Positions 25,717 to 38,851 of a stretch of DNA of 64,000 nucleotides are shown one piece after another. The position numbers and the translations under genes were made by a program. Position 1 is the stretch's first letter; each line of letters starts with the position of its first letter. Source of the stretch: Tupaia tana (taxonomy: Eukaryota; Chordata; Mammalia; Scandentia; Tupaiidae). Below the pieces are notes generated by a model that saw nothing but the letters and a program-made list of their open reading frames with translations, was not told the DNA's origin and did not search any database. The DNA is taken from the NCBI GenBank assembly GCA_026018925.1, contig JAKSZU010000163.1:186001-250000 (forward strand), read 5' to 3'.

Positions 25717-28700
25717 GGTCTCTGTCTCTCTCTGCTCCTGTCTCCTCCTTTTTTTTTTTGGTAATTTTTCCTTTTTACGATTTTTTTAAGGTAGAATTTC
25801 TCTCTGGCTCTCAGCTCCATCTTTTGTTTTCTTATAAGCCCTTCTGCTCCTTTCTCCCAGGAAGGAGAGTTGAGCCATTCTCTGAGAAGATTCCACATGG
25901 ATACTAGGAACTAGATATTTCAGGGCACAGACGAAAGGAAGATTTTCTACTCATAATTCAGCCTCCAGCAAGCAAATCTAGTGTGGTCGGGAGCCCCTCT
26001 GGCCTTCTATCCCTGTCTCTGTGTCTCTGAGGTCTCTGTCTCTCTCTGCTCTTGTCTCCTCATTTTTTTTTTTGGTAATTTTTCCTTTTTACGATTTTTT
26101 TAAAGGTAGAATTTCTCTCTGGCTCTCAGCTCCATCTTTTGTTTTGTTAATAAGCCCTTCTGCTCCTTTCTCCCAGGCAGGAGAGTTGAGCCATTCTCTG
26201 AGAAGTTTCCACATGGATACTGGGAACTAGATATTTCAGGACACAGGCGAAATGAAGATTTTCTACTCATATTTCAGCCTCCAGAAGCAAAGCTAGTTTG
26301 GTAGGGAGCCCCTCTGGCCTTCTATCCCTGTCTCTGTGTCTCTGAGGTCTCTGTCTCTCTCTGCTCCTGTCTCCTCATTTTTTTTGGTAATTTTTCCTTT
26401 TTACGAATTTTTTAAAGTTAGAATTTCTCTCTGGCTCTCAGCTCCATCTTTTGTTTTGTTAATAAGCCCTTCTGCTCCTTTCTCCCAGGCAGGAGAGTTG
26501 AGCCATTCTGTGAGAAGATTCCACATGGATACTGGGAACTAGATATTTCACGGCACAGGCGAAATGAAGATTTTCTTCTCATAATCCAGCCTCCAGGAAG
26601 CAAAGCTAGTGTGGTAGTGAGCCCCTCAGGCCTTCTATCCCTGTCTCTGTTACTCTGAGGTCTCTGTCTCTCTCTGCTCCTGTCTCCTCATTTTTTTTTG
26701 GTAATTTTTCCTTTTTACGATTTTTTGAAAGGTAGAATTTCTCTCTGGCTCTCAGCTCCATCTTTTGTTTTGTTAATAAGCCCTTCTGCTCCTTTCTCAC
26801 AGGCAGGAGAGTTGAGCGATTCTCTGAGAAGATTCCACATGGATACTGGGATTTAGATATTTCAGGGCACAGGCGAAATGAAGATTTTCTACTCATAATT
26901 CAGCCTCCAGCAAGCAAAGCTAGGGTGGTAGGGAGCCCCTCTGGCCTTCTATCACTGTCTCTGTGTCTCTGAGGTCTCTGTCTCTCTCTGCTCCTGTCTC
27001 CTCTTTTTTTTTTTGGTAATTTTTCCTTTTTACGATTTTTTTAAAGGTAGAATTTCTCTCTGGCTCTCAGCTCCATCTTTTGTTTTGTTAATAAGCCCTT
27101 CTGCTCCTTTCTCCCAGGCAGGAGAGTTGAGCCATTCTCTGAGAAGATTCCACATGGATACTGGGAACTAGATATGTCAGGGCACAGGCGAAATGAAAAT
27201 TTTCTACTCATAATTCAGCCTCCAGCAAGCAAAGCTTGTGTGGTATGGAGCCCCTCTGGCCTTCTATCCCTGTCTCTGTGTCTCTGAGCTCTCTGTCTTT
27301 CTCTGCTCCTGTCTCATTTTTTTTGTAATTTTTCCTTTTTACTATTTTCTTAAAGGTGGAATTTCTCTCTGGCTCTCAGCTCCATCTTTTATTTTGTTAA
27401 TAAGCCCTTCTGCTCCTTTCTCCCAGGCAGGAGAGTTGAGCCATTCTCTGAGAAGATTCCACATGGATACTGGGAACAAGATATTTCAGGGCACAGGCGA
27501 AATGAAGATTTTCTTCTCATAATTCAGCCTCCAGCAAGCAAAGCTAGTGTGGTAGGGAGCCCCTCTGGCCTTCTATCCCTGTCTCTGTGACTCTGAGGTC
27601 TCTGTCTCTCTCTGCTCCTGTCTCCTCTTTTTTTTTGGTAATTTTTCCTTTTTACGATTTTTTTAAAGGTAGAATTTCTCTCTGGCTCTCAGCTCCGTCT
27701 TTTGTTTTGTTAATAAGCCCTTCTGCTCCTTTCTCCCAGGCAGGAGAGTTGAGCCATTCTCTGAGAAGATTCCACATGGATACTGGGAACAAGATATTTC
27801 AGGGCACAGGCGAAATGAAGATTTTCTACTCATAATTCGGCCTCCAGCAAGCAAAGCTAGTGTGGTAGGGAGCCCCTCTGGCCTTCTATCCCTGTCTCTG
27901 TGTCCCTGAGGTCTCTGTCTCTCTCTGCTCCTGTCTCCTCAATTTTTTTTGGTAATTTTTCATTTTTATGATTTTTTTAAAGGTAGAATTTCTCTCTGGC
28001 TCTCAGCTCCATCTTTTGTTTTGTTAATAAGCCCTTCTGCTCCTTTCTCCCAGGCAGGAGAGTTGAGCCATTCGCTGAGACGATTCCACATAGATACTGG
28101 AAACTAGATATTTCAGGGCACAGGCGAAATGAATATTTTCTTCTCATAATTCAGCCTCCAGCAAGCAAAGCTAGTGTGGTAGGGAGCCCCTCTGGCCTTC
28201 TATCCCTGTCTCTGTGTCTCTGAGGTCTCTGTCTCTCTCTGCTCTTGTCTCCTCATTTTTTTTGGTAATTTTTCCTTTTAAGATTTTTTTACAGGTAGAA
28301 TTTCTCTCTGGCTCTCAGCTACATCTTTTGTTTTGTTAATAAGCCCTTCTGCTCTTTTCTCCCAGGCAGGAGAGTTGAGCCATTCTCTGAGAAGATTCCA
28401 CATGGATACTGGGAACTAGATATTTCAGGGCACAGGCGAAATGAAGATTTTCTACTCATAATTCAGCCTCCAGCAAGCAAAGCTAGTGTGGTAGGTAGCG
28501 CCTCTTGCCTTCTATCCCTTTCTCTGTGTCTCTGAGTTCTCTGTCTCTCTCTGCTCCTGTCTCCTCATTTTATTTTGGTAATTTTTCTTTTTACGATTTT
28601 TTTAAAGGTAGAATTTCTCTCTGACTCTCAGCTCCATCTTTTGTTTTGTTAATAAGCCCTTCTGCTCCTTTCTTCCAGGCAGGAGAGTTTAGCCATTCTC

Positions 28701-31700
28701 TGAGAAGATTCCACATGGATACTGGGAACTAGATATTTCAGGGCACAGGCGAAATGAAGATTTTCTACTCATAATTCAGCCTCCAGCAAGCAAAGCTAGT
28801 GTGGTATTGAGCCGCTCTGGCCTTCTATCCCTGTCTCTGTGTCTCTGAGGTCTCTGTCTCTCTCTGCTCCTGTCTCCTCATTTTTTTTGGTAATTTTTCC
28901 TTTTTATGATTTTTTGAAAGGTAGAATTTCTCTCTGGCACTCAGCTCCATCTTTTGTTTTCTTATAAGCCCTTCTGCTCCTTTCTCCCAGGCAGGAGAGT
29001 TGAGCCATTCTCTGAGAAGATTCCACATGGATACTAGGAACTAGATATTTCAGGGCACAGGCGAAATGAAGATTTTCTACTCATAATTCAGCCTCCAGCA
29101 AGCAAAGCTAGTGTGGTAGGGAGCCCCTCAGGCCTTCTATCCCTGTCTCTGTTACTCTGAGGTCTCTGTCTCTCTCTGCTCCTGTCTCCTCATTTTTTTT
29201 TGGTAATTTTTCCTTTTTACGATTTTTTGAAAGGTAGAATTTCTCTCTGGCTCTCAGCTCCATCTTTTGTTTTGTTAATAAGCCCTTCTGCTCCTTTCTC
29301 CCAGGCAGGAGAGTTGAGCCATTCTCTGAGAAGATTCCACATGGATACTGGGAACTAGATATGTCAGGGCTCATGCGAAATGAAAATTTTCTACTCATAA
29401 TTCAGCCTCCAACAAGCAAAGCTTGTGTGGTAGGGAGCCCCTCTGGCCTTCTATCCCTGTCTCTGTGTCTCTGAGCTCTCTGTCTTTCTCTGCTCCTGTC
29501 TCATTTTTTTAGTAATTTTTCCTTTTTTCGATTTTCTTAAAGGTGGAATTTCTCTCTGGCTCTCAGCTCCATCTTTTATTTTGTTAATAAGCCCTTCTGC
29601 TCCTTTCTCCCAGGCAGGAGAGTTGAGCCATTCTCTGAGAAGATTCCACATGGATACTGGGAACTAGATATTTCAGGGCACAGGCGAAATGAAGATTTTC
29701 TTCTCATAATTCAGCCTCCAGCAAGCAAAGCTAGTGTGGTAGGGAGCCCCTCTGGCCTTCTATCCCTGTCTCTGTGACTCTGAGGTCTCTGTCTCTCTCT
29801 GCTCCTGTCTCCTCAATTTTTTTTGGTAATTTTTCATTTTTACGATTTTTTTAAAGGTAGAATTTCTCTCTGGCTCTCAGCTCCATCTTTTGTATTGTTA
29901 ATAAGCCCTTCTGCTCCTTTCTCCCAGGCAGGAGAGTTGAGCCATTCTCTGAGAAGATTCCACATGGATACTGGAAACTAGATATTTCAGGGCACAGGCG
30001 AAATGAATATTTTCTACTCATAATTCAGCCTCCAGCAAGCAAAGCTAGTGTGGTAGGGAGCCCCTCTGGCCTTCTATCCCTGTCTCTGTGTCTCTGAGGT
30101 CTCTGTCTCTCTCTGCTCTTGTCTCCTCATTTTTTTTTGGTAATTTTTCCTTTTAAGATTTTTTTAAAGGTAGAATTTCTCTCTGGCTCTCAGCTACATC
30201 TTTTGATTTGTTAATAAGCACTTCTGCTCCTTTCTCCAAGGCAGGAGAGTTGAGCCATTCTCTGAGAAGTTTCCACATGGATACTCGGAACTAGATATTT
30301 CAGGGCACAGGGGAAATTAAGATTTTCTACTCATAATTCAGCCTCCAGCAAGCAAAGCTAGTGTGGTAGAGAGCCCCTCTGGCCTTCTATCCTTGTCTCT
30401 GTGTCTCTGAGGTCTCTGTATCTCTCTACTCCTGTCTCATTTTTTTTGTGGTAATTTTTCCTTTTTACGATTTTTTTAAAGGTAGAATTTCTCTCTGGCT
30501 CTCAGCTCCATCTTTTGTTTTGTTAATAAGCCCTTCTGCTCCTTTCTCCCAGGCAGGAGAGTTGAGCCATTCTCTGAGAAGTTTCCACATGGATACAGGG
30601 AACTAGATATTTCAGGGCACAGGCGAAATGAAGATTTTCTACACATAATTAAGCCTCCAGCAAGCCAAGCTACTGTGGTAGGTAGCCCCTCTGGCCTTCT
30701 ATCCCTGTCTCTGTGTCTCTGAGGTCTCTGTCTCTCTCTGCTCCTGTCTCCTCATTTTTTTTGGTAATTTTTCCTTTTTACGATTTTTTTAAAGGTAGAA
30801 TTACTCTCTGGCTCTCAGCTCCATCTTTTCTTTTGTTAATAAGCCCTTCTGCTCCTTTCTCCCCGGCAAGAGAGTTGAGCCATTCTCTGAGAATTTTCCA
30901 CATGGATACTGGGAACTAGATATTTCAGTGCACAGGCGAAATGAAGATTTTCTACTCATAATTCAGCCTCCAGCAAGCAAAGCTAGTGTGGTAGGGAGCC
31001 CCTCTGGCCTTCTATCCCTGTCTCTGTGTCTCTGAGGTCTCTGTCTCTCTCTCCTCCTGTCTCCTCAATTTTTTGGTAATTTTTCCTTTTTACGATTTTT
31101 TTAAAGGTAAAATTTCTCTCTGGCTCTCAGCTCCATCTTTTGTTTTGTTAATAAGCCCTTCTGCTCCTTTCTCCCAGGCAGGAGAGTTGAGCCATTCTCT
31201 GAGAAGATTCCACATGGATACTGGGAACTAGATATTTCAGGGCACAGGCGAAATGAAGATTTTCTACTCATAATTCAGCCTCCAGCAAGCAAAGCTAGTG
31301 TGGTAGGGAGCCCCTCTGGCCTTCTATCCCTGTCTCTGTGTCTCTGAGGTCTCTGTCTCTCTCTGCTCCTGTCTCCTCATTTTTTTCTTGTAATTTTTCC
31401 TTTTTACGATTTTTTTAAAGGTAGAATTTCTCTCTGGCTCTCAGCTCCATGTTTTGTTTTGTTAATAAGCCCTTCTGCTCCTTTCTCCCAGGCAGGAGAG
31501 TTGAGCCATTCTCTGAGAAGTTTCCACATGGATACTGGGAACTAGATATTTCAGGGCACTGGCGAAATGAAGATTTTCTACTCATAATTCGGCCTCCAGC
31601 AAGCAAAGCTAGTGTGGTATGGAGCCTCTCTGGCCTTCTATCCCTGTCTCTGTGTCTCTGAGGTCTCTGTCTCTCTCTGCTCCTGTCTCATTTTTTTGGT

Positions 31701-33210
31701 AATTTTTCCTTTTTACGATTTTTTTAAAGGTAGAATTTCTCTCTGGCTCTCAGCTCCATCTTTTGTTTTGTTAATAAGCCCTTCTGCTCCTTTCTCCCAG
31801 GCAGGAGAGTTGAGCCATTCTCTGAGAAGATTCCACATGGATACTGGGAACTAGATATTTCAGGGCACAGGCGAAATGAAGATTTTCTACTCATAATTCA
31901 GCCTCCAGCAAGCAAAGCTAGTGTGGTAGGGAGCCCCTCTGGCCTTCTATCCCTGTCTCTGTGTCTCTGAGGTCTCTGTCTCTCTCTGCTCCTGTCTCCT
32001 CTTCTTTTTTTGGTAATTTTTTCTTTTTACGGTTTTTTTAAAGGTAGAATTTCTCTCTGGCTCTCAGCTCCATCTTTTTTTTTGTTAATAAGCCCTTCTG
32101 CTCCTTTCTCCCAGGCAGGAGAGTTGAGCCATTCTCTGAGAAGATTCCACATGGATACTGGGAACTAGATATTTCAGGGCACAGGCGAAATGAAGATTTT
32201 CTACTCATAATTCAGCCTCCAGCAAGCAAAGCTAGTGTGGTAGGGAGCCCCTCTGACCTTCTATCCCTGTTTCTGTGTCTCTGAGGTCTCTGTCTCTCTC
32301 TGCTCCTTTCTCCTCATTTTTTTTTTTGGTAATTTTTCCTTTTTACGGTTTTTTTTAAGGTAGAATTTCTCTCTGGCTCTCAGCTCCATCTTTTGTTTTG
32401 TTAATAAGCCCTTCTGCTCCTTTCTCCCAGGTAGGAGAGTTGAGCCATTCTCTGAGAAGATTCCACATGGATACCGGGAACTAGATATTTCAGGGCACAG
32501 GCGAAATGAAGATTTTCTACTTATAATTCACCGTCCAGCAAGCAAAGCTAGTGTGGTAGGGAGCCCCTCTGGCCTTCTATCCCTGTCTCTGTGTCTCTGA
32601 GGTCTCTGTCTCTCTCTGCTCCTGTCTCCTCATTTTTTTTTGGTAATTTTTTCTTTTTACGATTTTTTTAATTGTAGAATTTCTCTCTGGCTCTCAGCTC
32701 CATCTTTTGTTTTGTTAATAAGCCCTTCTGCTCCTTTCTCCCAGGCATGAGAGTTGAGCCATTCTCTGAGAAGATTCCACATGGATACCGGGAACTAGAT
32801 ATTTCAGGGCACAGGCGAAATGAAGATTTTCTACTCATAATTCAGCTTCCAGCAAGCAAAGCTAGTGTGGTAGGGAGCCCCTCTGGCCTTCTATCCCTGT
32901 CTCTGTGTCTCTGAGGTCTCTGTCTCTCTCTGCTCCTGTCTCCACAAATTTTTTTGGTAATTTTTCCTTTTTACGATTTTTTTAAAAGTAGAATTTCTCT
33001 CTGGCTCTCAGCTCCATCTTTTGTTTTGTTAATAAGCCCTTCTGCTCCTTTCTCCCAGGCAGGAGAGTTGAGTCATTCTCTGAGAAGATTCCACATGGAT
33101 ACTGGGAACTAGATATTTCAGGGAACAGGCGAAATGAAGATTTTCTACTCATAAGTCAGACTCCAGCAAGCAAAGCTAGTGTGGAAGGGAGCCCCTCTGG
33201 CCTTCTATCC
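25717..33210. repeat. Mosaic monomers linking the two halves
   Basis: From about 25.4 to 27.5 kb the sequence matches 10.97-13.1 kb and 19.76-21.9 kb (offset 14,422 bp, 46 monomers, from the first). It then passes through M5/M6-like (27.6-28.2 kb) and M1/M2/M4-like (30.1-30.9 kb) monomers in a different order from the higher-order repeat. Right-half variants appear from about 31 kb. M1-like traits are also mixed here, for example acaggtagaat near 28,290. No gene or insertion is present. Confidence 0.88.
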
Positions 33211-34466
33211 CTGTCTCTGTGTCTCTGAGGTCTCTGTTTCTCTCTGCTCCTGTCTCCTCATTTTTTTTTGGTAATTTTTCCTTTTTACGATTTTTTTAAT
33301 GGTAGAATTACTCTCTGGCTCTCAGCTCCATCTTTTCTTTTGTTAATAAGCCCTTCTGCTCCTTTCTCCCAGGCAGGAGAGTTGAGCCATTCTCTGAGAA
33401 GTTTCCACATGGATACAGGCAACTAGATATTTCAGGGCACAGGCGAAATGAAGATTTTCTACTTATAATTCAGCCTCCAGCAAGCAAAGCTAGTGTGGTA
33501 GGGAGCCCCTCTGGCCATCTATCCCGGTCTCTGTGTCTCTGAGGTCTCTGTCTCTCTCTGGTCCTGTCTCCTCAATTTTTTTGGTAATTTTTCCTTTTTA
33601 CGATTTTTTTAAAGGTACAATTTCTCTCTGGCTCTCAGCTCCATCTTTTGTTTTCTTAATATGCCCTTCTGCTCCTTTCTCCCAGGCAGGAGAGTTGAGC
33701 CATTCTCTGAGAAGTTTCCCCATGTATACTGGGAACTAGATATTTCAGGGCACAGGCGAAATGAAGATTTTCTACTCATAATTCAGCCTCCAGCAAGCAA
33801 AGCTAGTGTTGTAGGGAGCCCCTCTGGCCTTCTATCCCTGTCTCTGTGTCTCTGAGGTCTCTGTCTCTCTCTGCTCCTGTCTCCTCATTTTTTTTTTGGT
33901 AATTTTTCCTTTTTACGATTTTTTTAAAGGTAGAATTTCTCTCTGGCTCTCAGTTCCATCTTTTATTTTGTTAATAAGCCCTTCTGCTCCTTTCTCCCAG
34001 GCAGGAGAGTTGAGCCATTCTCTGAGAAGATTCCACATGGATACTGGGAACTACATATTTCAGGGCACAGGCGAAATGAAGATTTTCTACTCATAATTCA
34101 GCCTCCAGCAAGCAAAGCTAGTGTGGTAGGGAGCCCCTCTGGCCTTCTATCTCTGTTTCTGTGTCTCTGAGGTCTCTGTCTCTCTCTGCTCCTTTCTCCT
34201 CATTTTTTTTTGGTAATTTTTCCTTTTTACGGTTTTTTTAAAGGTAGAATTTCTCTCTGGCTCTCAGCTCCATCTTTTGTTTTGTTAATAAGCCCTTCTG
34301 CTCCTTTCTCCCAGGCAGGAGAGTTGAGCCATTCTCTGAGAAGATTCCACATGGATACTGGGAACTAGATATTTCAGGGCACAGGCGAAATGAAGATTTT
34401 CTACTCATAATTCAGCCTCCAGCAAGCAAAGCTAGTGTGGTAGGGAGCCCCTCTGGCCTTCTATCC
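33211..34466. repeat. Four-monomer module K, copy 1
   Basis: Four monomers in order. K1: tctgtttctctctgctcc, aatggtagaattactc, cttttcttttg, gatacagg, acttataattc. K2: tctggtcctg, ctcaatttttttgg, gtacaattt, tttcttaat, catgtatac. K3: long T run then ggtaa, and gaactacatattt. K4: atctctgtttctgtg, ctcctttctcctc, tttacggttt. This copy has private changes in K2 (atatgccc near 33,659; tttccccatg near 33,716). Confidence 0.88.
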
Positions 34467-35094
34467 CTGTCTCTGTGTCTCTGAGGTCTCTGTCTCTCTC
34501 TGCTCCTGTCTCCTCATTTTTTTTTTGGTAATTTTTCCTTTTTACGATTTTTTTAAAGGTAGAATTTCTCTCTGGCTCTCAGCTCCATCTTTTGTTTTGT
34601 TAATAAGCCCTTCTGCTCCTTTCTCCCAGGCAGGAGAGTTGAGCCATTCTCTGAGAAGATTCCACATGGATACTGGGAACTACATATTTCAGGGCACAGG
34701 CGAAATGAAGATTTTCTACTCATAATTCAGCCTCCAGCAAGCAAAGCTAGTGTGGTAGGGAGCCCCTCTGGCCTTCTATCTCTGTTTCTGTGTCTCTGAG
34801 GTCTCTGTCTCTCTCTGCTCCTTTCTCCTCATTTTTTTTGGTAATTTTTCCTTTTTACGGTTTTTTTAAAGGTAGAATTTCTCTCTGGCTCTCAGCTCCA
34901 TCTTTTGTTTTGTTAATAAGCCCTTCTGCTCCTTTCTCCCAGGCAGGAGAGTTGAGCCATTCTCTGAGAAGATTCCACATGGATACTGGTAACTAGATAT
35001 TTCAGGGCACAGGCGAAATGAAGATTTTCTACTCATAATTCAGCCTCCAGCAAGCAAAGCTAGTGTGGTAGGGAGCCCCTCTGGCCTTCTATCC
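34467..35094. repeat. Tandem duplication of the K3-K4 monomer pair (628 bp)
   Basis: The two monomers that end the preceding module are repeated directly: gaactacatattt of K3 recurs 629 bp on, and atctctgtttctg followed by acggttt of K4 recurs as well. This is a two-monomer step of array growth. Confidence 0.8.
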
Positions 35095-38000
35095 CTGTCT
35101 CTGTGTCTCTGAGGTCTCTGTATCTCTCTACTCCTGTCTCATTTTTTTTGTGGTAATTTTTCCTTATTACGATTTTTTTAAAGGTAGAATTTCTCTCTGG
35201 CTCTCAGCTCCATCTTTTGTTTTGTTAATAAGCCCTTCTGCTCCTTTCTCCCAGGCAGGAGAGTTGAGCCATTCTCTGAGAAGTTTCCACATGGATACAG
35301 GGAACAAGATATTTCAGGGCACAGGCGAAATGAAGATTTTCTACTCATAATTCAGCCTCCAGCAAGCCAAGCTAGTGTGGTAGGTAGCCCCTCTGGCCTT
35401 CTATCCCTGTCTCTGTGTCTCTGAGGTCTCTGTCTCTCTCTGCTCCTGTCTCCTCATTTTTTTTGGTAATTTTTCCTTTTTACGATTTTTTTAAAGGTAG
35501 AATTACTCTCTGGCTCTCAGCTCCATCTTTTGTTTTGTTAATAAGCCCTTCTGCTCCTTTCTCCCCGGCAGGAGAGTTGAGCCATTCTCTGAGAAGTTTC
35601 CACATGGATACTGGGAACTAGATATTTCAGGGCAAAGGAGAAATCAAGATTTTCTACCCATAATTCAAACTCCAGCAAGCAAAGCTAGTGTCGTAGGGAG
35701 ACCCTCTGGCCTTCTATCCCTGTCTCTGTGTCTCTGAGGTCTCTGTCTCTCTCTGCTCCTGTCTCCTCATTTTTTTTTGGTAATTTTTCCTTTTTACGAT
35801 TTTTTTAAATGTAGAATTTCTCTCTGGCTCTCAGCTCCATCTTTTGTTTTGTTAATAAGCCCTTCTGCTCCTTTCTCCCAGGCAGGAGAGTTGAGCCATT
35901 CTCTGAGAAGATTCCACATGGATACCGGGAACTAGATATTTCAGGGCACAGGCGAAATGAAGATTTTCTACTCATAATTCAGCTTCCAGCAAGCAAAGCT
36001 AGTGTGGTAGGGAGCCCCTCTGGCCTTCTATCCCTGTCTCTGTGTCTCTGAGGTCTCTGTCTCTCTCTGCTCCTCTCTCCACAAATTTTTTTGGTAATTT
36101 TTCCTTTTTACGATTTTTTTAAAAGTAGAATTTCTCTCTGGCTCTCAGCTCCATCTTTTGTTTTGTTAATAAGCCCTTCTGCTCCTTTCTCCCAGGCAGG
36201 AGAGTTGAGTCATTCTCTGAGAAGATTCCACATGGATACTGGGAACTAGATATTTCAGGGAACAGGCGAAATGAAGATTTTCTACTCATAATTCAGACTC
36301 CAGCAAGCAAAGCTAGTGTGGAAGTAGCCCCTCTGGCCTTCTATCCCTGTCTCTGTGTCTCTGAGGTCTCTGTTTCTCTCTGCTCCTGTCTCCTCATTTT
36401 TTTTTGGTAATTTTTCCTTTTTACGATTTTTTTAATGGTAGAATTACTCTCTGGCTCTCAGCTCCATCTTTTCTTTTGTTAATAAGCCCTTCTGCTCCTT
36501 TCTCCCAGGAAGGAGAGTTGAGCCATTCTCTGAGAAGTTTCCACATGGATACAGGGAACTAGATATTTCAGGGCACAGGCGAAATGAAGATTTTCTACTT
36601 ATAATTCAGCCTCCAGCAAGCAAAGCTAGTGTGGTAGGGAGCCCCTCTGGCCTTCTATCCCTGTCTCTGTGTCTCTGAGGTCTCTGTCTCTCTCTGCTCC
36701 TGTCTCCTCAATTTTTTTGGTAATTTTTCCTTTTTACGATTTTTTTAAAGGTACAATTTCTCTCTGGCTCTCAGCTCCATCTTTTGTTTTCTTAATAAGC
36801 CCTTCTGCTCCTTTCTCCCAGGCAGGAGAGTTAAGCCATTCTCTGAGAAGTTTCCACATGTATACTGGGAACTAGATATTTCAGGGCACAGGCGAAATGA
36901 AGATTTTCTACTCATAATTCAGCCTCCAGCAAGCAAAGCTAGTGTGGTAGGGAGCCCCTCTGGCCTTCTATCCCTGTCTCTGTGTCTCTGAGGTCTCTGT
37001 ATCTCTCTACTCCTGTCTCATTTTTTTTGTGGTAATTTTTCCTTATTACGATTTTTTTAAAGGTAGAATTTCTCTCTGGCTCTCAGCTCCATCTTTTGTT
37101 TTGTTAATAAGCCCTTCTGCTCCTTTCTCCCAGGCAGGAGAGTTGAGCCATTCTCTGAGAAGTTTCCACATGGATACAGGGAACAAGATATTTCAGGGCA
37201 CAGGCGAAATGAAGATTTTCTACTCATAATTCAGCCTCCAGCAAGCCAAGCTAGTGTGGTAGGTAGCCCCTCTGGCCTTCTAACCCTGTCTCTGTGTCTC
37301 TGAGGTCTCTGTCTCTCTCTGCTCCTGTCTCCTCATTTTTTTTGGTAATTTTTCCTTTTTACGATTTTTTTAAAGGTAGAATTACTCTCTGGCTCTCAGC
37401 TCCATCTTTTCTTTTGTTAATAAGCCCTTCTGCTCCTTTCTCCCCGGCAGGAGAGTTGAGCCATTCTCTGAGAAGTTTCCACATGGATACTGGGAACTAG
37501 ATATTTCAGGGCAAAGGAGAAATGAAGATTTTCTACCCATAATTCAACCTCCAGCAAGCAAAGCTAGTGTCGTAGGGAGACACTCTGGCCTTCTATCCCT
37601 GTCTCTGTGTCTCTGAGGTCTCTGTCTCTCTCTGCTCCTGTCTCCTCCTTTTTTTTTGTAATTTTTCCTTTTTACGATTTTTTAAAGGTAGAATTTCTCT
37701 CTGGCTCTCAGCTCCATCTTTTGTTTTGTTAATAAGCACTTCTGCTCCTTTCTCCCAGGCAGGAGAGTTGAGCCATTCTCTGAGAAGTTTCCACATGGAT
37801 ACTGGAAACTAGATATTTCAGGGCACAGGCGAAATGAAGATTTTCTACTCATAATTCAGCCTCCAGAAAGCAAAGCTAGTGTAGTAGGGAGCCCCGCTGG
37901 CCTTCTATCCCTGTCTCTGTGTCTCTGATGTCTCTGTCTCTCTCTGATCCTGTCTCCTCATTTTTTTTGGTAGTTTTTCCTTTTTACGATTTTTTTAAAT

Positions 38001-38851
38001 GTAGAATTTTTCTCTGGCTCTCAGCTCCATCTTTTGTTTTGTTAATAAGAATTTCTGCTCCTTTCTTCCAGGCAGGAGAGTTGAGCCATTCTCTGAGAAG
38101 ATTCCACATGTATACTGGGAACTAGATATTTCAGTGCACAGGCGAAATGAAGATTTTCTACTCATAATTCAGCCTCCAGCAAGCAAAGCTAGTGTGGTAG
38201 GGAGCCCCTCTGGCCTTCTATCCCTGTCTCTGTGTCTCTGAGTTCTCTGTCTCTCTCTCCTCCTGTCTCCTCAATTTTTTGGTAATTTTTCCTTTTTACG
38301 ATTTTTTTAAAGGTAGAATTTCTCTCTGGTTCTCAGCTCCATCTTTTTTTTTGTTAATAAGCCCTTCTGCTCCTTTCTCCCAGGCAGGAGAGTTGAGCCA
38401 TTCTCTGAGAAGATTCCACATGGATACTGGGAACTAGATATTTCAGGGCACAGGCGAAATGAAGATTTTCTACTCATAATTCAGCCTCCAGCAAGCAAAG
38501 CTTGTGTGGTAGGGAGCCCCTCTGGCCTTCTATCCCTGTTTCTGTGTCTCTGAGGTCTCTGTCTCTCTCTGCTCCTTCCTCCTCATTTTTTTTTTTGGTA
38601 ATTTTTCCTTTTTACGGTTTTTTTTAAGGTAGAATTTCTCTCTGGCTCTCAGCTCCATCTTTTGTTTTGTTAATAAGCCCTTCTGCTCCTTTCTCCCAGG
38701 CAGGAGAGTTGAATCATTCTCTGAGAAGATTCCACATGGATACTGGGAACTAGATATTTCAGGGAACAGGCGAAATGAAGATTTTCTACTCATAATTCAG
38801 ACTCCAGCAAGCAAAGCTAGTGTGGAAGGGAGCCCCTCTGGCCTTCTATCC
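35095..38851. repeat. Mosaic monomers with 6- and 10-monomer spaced copies
   Basis: Two adjacent monomers at 35,095-35,720 recur at 36,974-37,600 (offset 1,879 bp, six monomers). They share tttttgtggtaat, ccttattacg, gaacaagat, caagccaagc, gggcaaaggagaaat and tgtcgtaggg. The K1-K2 pair near 33.2-33.8 kb recurs near 36.3-37.0 kb (offset about 3,136 bp, ten monomers). One monomer near 37.9-38.2 kb carries unusual changes (ctctgatgtctc, ctgatcctg, ggtagttttt, aataagaatttc). No gene is present. Confidence 0.82.
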
